Source: Pseudomonadota bacterium (lineage in GTDB: Bacteria > Myxococcota_A > Polyangia > Polyangiales > Polyangiaceae). From it: DNA of 6,955 nt. Positions 5,921-6,955 of this stretch are shown piece after piece (the stretch's first letter is position 1; each line of letters opens with the position of its first letter). The DNA lies in contig JAEYOT010000643.1 of the NCBI GenBank assembly GCA_023411445.1, positions 1-6,955 on the forward strand. The letters are read 5' to 3'. Position numbers and translations under genes: made by a program. The notes below the pieces were generated by a model. It did not search any database. It saw nothing but the letters and a program-made list of their open reading frames with translations, and was not told the origin of the DNA.

Positions 5921-6955
5921 TCAGCTGCCCCAGGTCGCCCAGCCCAGGAGCTCCGCTACGAACAGCGCGGCGGCGGCTTCCTTGGGGCTCACGGCGCGTG
6001 CTTCACGGCCGGGGCGATAGTCCATCAGGCGCTCGAGCGCGGCCTGCACGGTGAGGCGCTCGGCCAGGAACGTCATCACGTACTGCAAGGAGGCCGGAGC
6101 CGCGCCGCGCTCGCGAGCGAGCTTGCCAGCGTCGTAGCGGGGGCCTGGCACGACCAACCTGTCCGCAGGAGGCAGCAGCGTGCGCGGCTCCCCCTTGGAG
6201 CGGAGGATAGCGCCGGCCATCATGGGGCTGGCCAGATCCAGATCGAGCGGGAACTCCACCCGCGTCGGCGCCGTGCCGCGGTAGAACGTGACGAGACCAT
6301 CGTCCCAGGTCGACAGTGCGGCGACGCGATCGCGCCCCTGATCGCGGATGGCGCGGAACACGTCCACCGCGTTGACCAAGCCCAGGCCGATCAAGGTGTC
6401 GCCCAGCCTGCCGCCGAAGCGCTGCAGCGAGCCGAGCGCAGCGTCCAGCTGCTCACGCGTGAGGCGCCCGCGCCGCACCAGGTACTCACCGAGCAGCTCT
6501 TCGCGCTCCGAAGAGGCTACGTGTAGCAGACGGCCGCCGCTGAAGTAGAGCTCCTTGCGCACGGAGGTGCCCAGGGTCCTGGTGCGCTCCACGAACAGCG
6601 CGCCCGTCTCCCCCTTTTGACGCATGTGAGCGAGCACTTCGAGCATGGAAGTGTCGCGCAGCAGCGCTTGGTAGTCCGGCACGCCAGGCTCGAAGATGCG
6701 GCTGGTGGTGGCGGTGGTGGACGGCAGCAGGTGGCGCGCCAGCTCGTTGATGTCACGGATGGGCTTGAAAGGTTGCCCCATCAAGGCGACCTCATCCTCG
6801 CCGCTCAGCTCACCGGTCGCGATCATTTCGATCAGCTTGGCGAACGCGACGCGCTCGATCACCTGCCCGTCGCTGCGACGCACCTTGGAGCCGTCGGCGG
6901 CCAGCGCCGGAGCATCCGGACGAGTGGTGACGCCCGACTGCTGCGAGACGACCAC
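5921..6955 (-). CDS. GYF_2-like / DUF4388 (PatA-type) domain protein, N-terminus cut by window edge
   Basis: 344 residues are visible and the frame is open to the window edge; the terminal GTG could be a start, but an internal position is more likely. A GYF_2-like segment lies at about residues 27-76 (RRSDGQVIERVAF...DEVALMGQPFKPI...ELARHL), followed by a Thr/Ser linker (79-85). A DUF4388 domain, first named from cyanobacterial PatA, spans about 98-228: 'TGALFVE', 'KELYFSGGRLLHVAS', 'LLGEYLVRRGRLT' and 'RLGDTLIGLGLV' follow its usual pattern. A less clear helical region (about 275-340) ends the protein. In myxobacteria this pair often follows a Ser/Thr protein kinase domain, which could lie beyond the window; this cannot be seen here. 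A signalling role in the cytoplasm is inferred. It converges on the Gly-rich gene, leaving 38 bp between stops. Confidence 0.82.
   Translation of the reverse strand: MVVSQQSGVTTRPDAPALAADGSKVRRSDGQVIERVAFAKLIEMIATGELSGEDEVALMGQPFKPIRDINELARHLLPSTTATTSRIFEPGVPDYQALLRDTSMLEVLAHMRQKGETGALFVERTRTLGTSVRKELYFSGGRLLHVASSEREELLGEYLVRRGRLTREQLDAALGSLQRFGGRLGDTLIGLGLVNAVDVFRAIRDQGRDRVAALSTWDDGLVTFYRGTAPTRVEFPLDLDLASPMMAGAILRSKGEPRTLLPPADRLVVPGPRYDAGKLARERGAAPASLQYVMTFLAERLTVQAALERLMDYRPGREARAVSPKEAAAALFVAELLGWATWGS

Noticed and set aside
5401..6054. Plus-strand open frame rich in Ala and Arg across the Gly-rich gene and past its stop
   Set aside because: Ala/Arg-rich composition typical of a shifted frame in GC-rich coding DNA; it overlaps two better-supported genes.
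5879..6526. Plus-strand open frame opposite the DUF4388 gene
   Set aside because: Composition rich in Arg, Gln, Ala and His with no domain; antisense to a frame with clear GYF_2-like and DUF4388 patterns.
6701..6720. GGT/GGC triplet run resembling a microsatellite
   Set aside because: It encodes the short Thr/Ala linker between the two domains of the minus-strand protein and is too short and imperfect to be a notable repeat.

Overview
The window looks like a piece of a high-GC chromosome from a myxobacterium-type organism (Myxococcota, most like the Polyangiales/Sorangium group). This rests on three things: strongly G/C-biased third codon positions, a secreted Gly-rich protein with an N-terminal Cys and 'NPQP-x-LP' segment of the kind common in that group, and a GYF_2-like plus DUF4388 (PatA-type) protein of the sort found in their signalling proteins. 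The taxonomic call is inference from protein style, not from a marker gene.

Positions 1-5302 hold one tightly packed plus-strand operon for an ABC importer of the peptide/nickel/oligosaccharide class. It comprises a solute-binding protein (5' end outside the window), two permeases and two ATPases. Junctions are 11 nt, 1 nt, 2 nt and an 11-nt overlap, and three of the downstream starts have good Shine-Dalgarno sequences. The binding protein would deliver substrate to a permease heterodimer driven by an ATPase heterodimer. From remembered family patterns, the binding protein, the second permease and the second ATPase look closer to the Thermotoga cellobiose/oligosaccharide-type importers than to enteric DppABCDF, so an oligosaccharide substrate is at least as likely as a peptide. 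The first ATPase has an altered ABC signature (LPAGM), while its partner is canonical.

Positions 5303-5342 are a short gap with two adjacent hairpins. The first is followed by a T-rich stretch and may be a weak terminator. The second is a perfect 8-bp stem whose 3' arm contains the start codon of the next gene. Positions 5343-5882 encode a secreted, low-complexity Gly/Ala/Ser protein ending in acidic GGDxx pentads.

Positions 5921-6955, on the minus strand and convergent with the Gly-rich gene, encode the C-terminal part of a GYF_2-like plus DUF4388 protein whose N-terminal end runs off the window. No RNA gene, mobile element, CRISPR array or attachment site was seen. The operon promoter must lie upstream of the window. 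I found no convincing new multi-gene system; the best leads are the altered signature motif, the start-codon hairpin and the Gly-rich protein.
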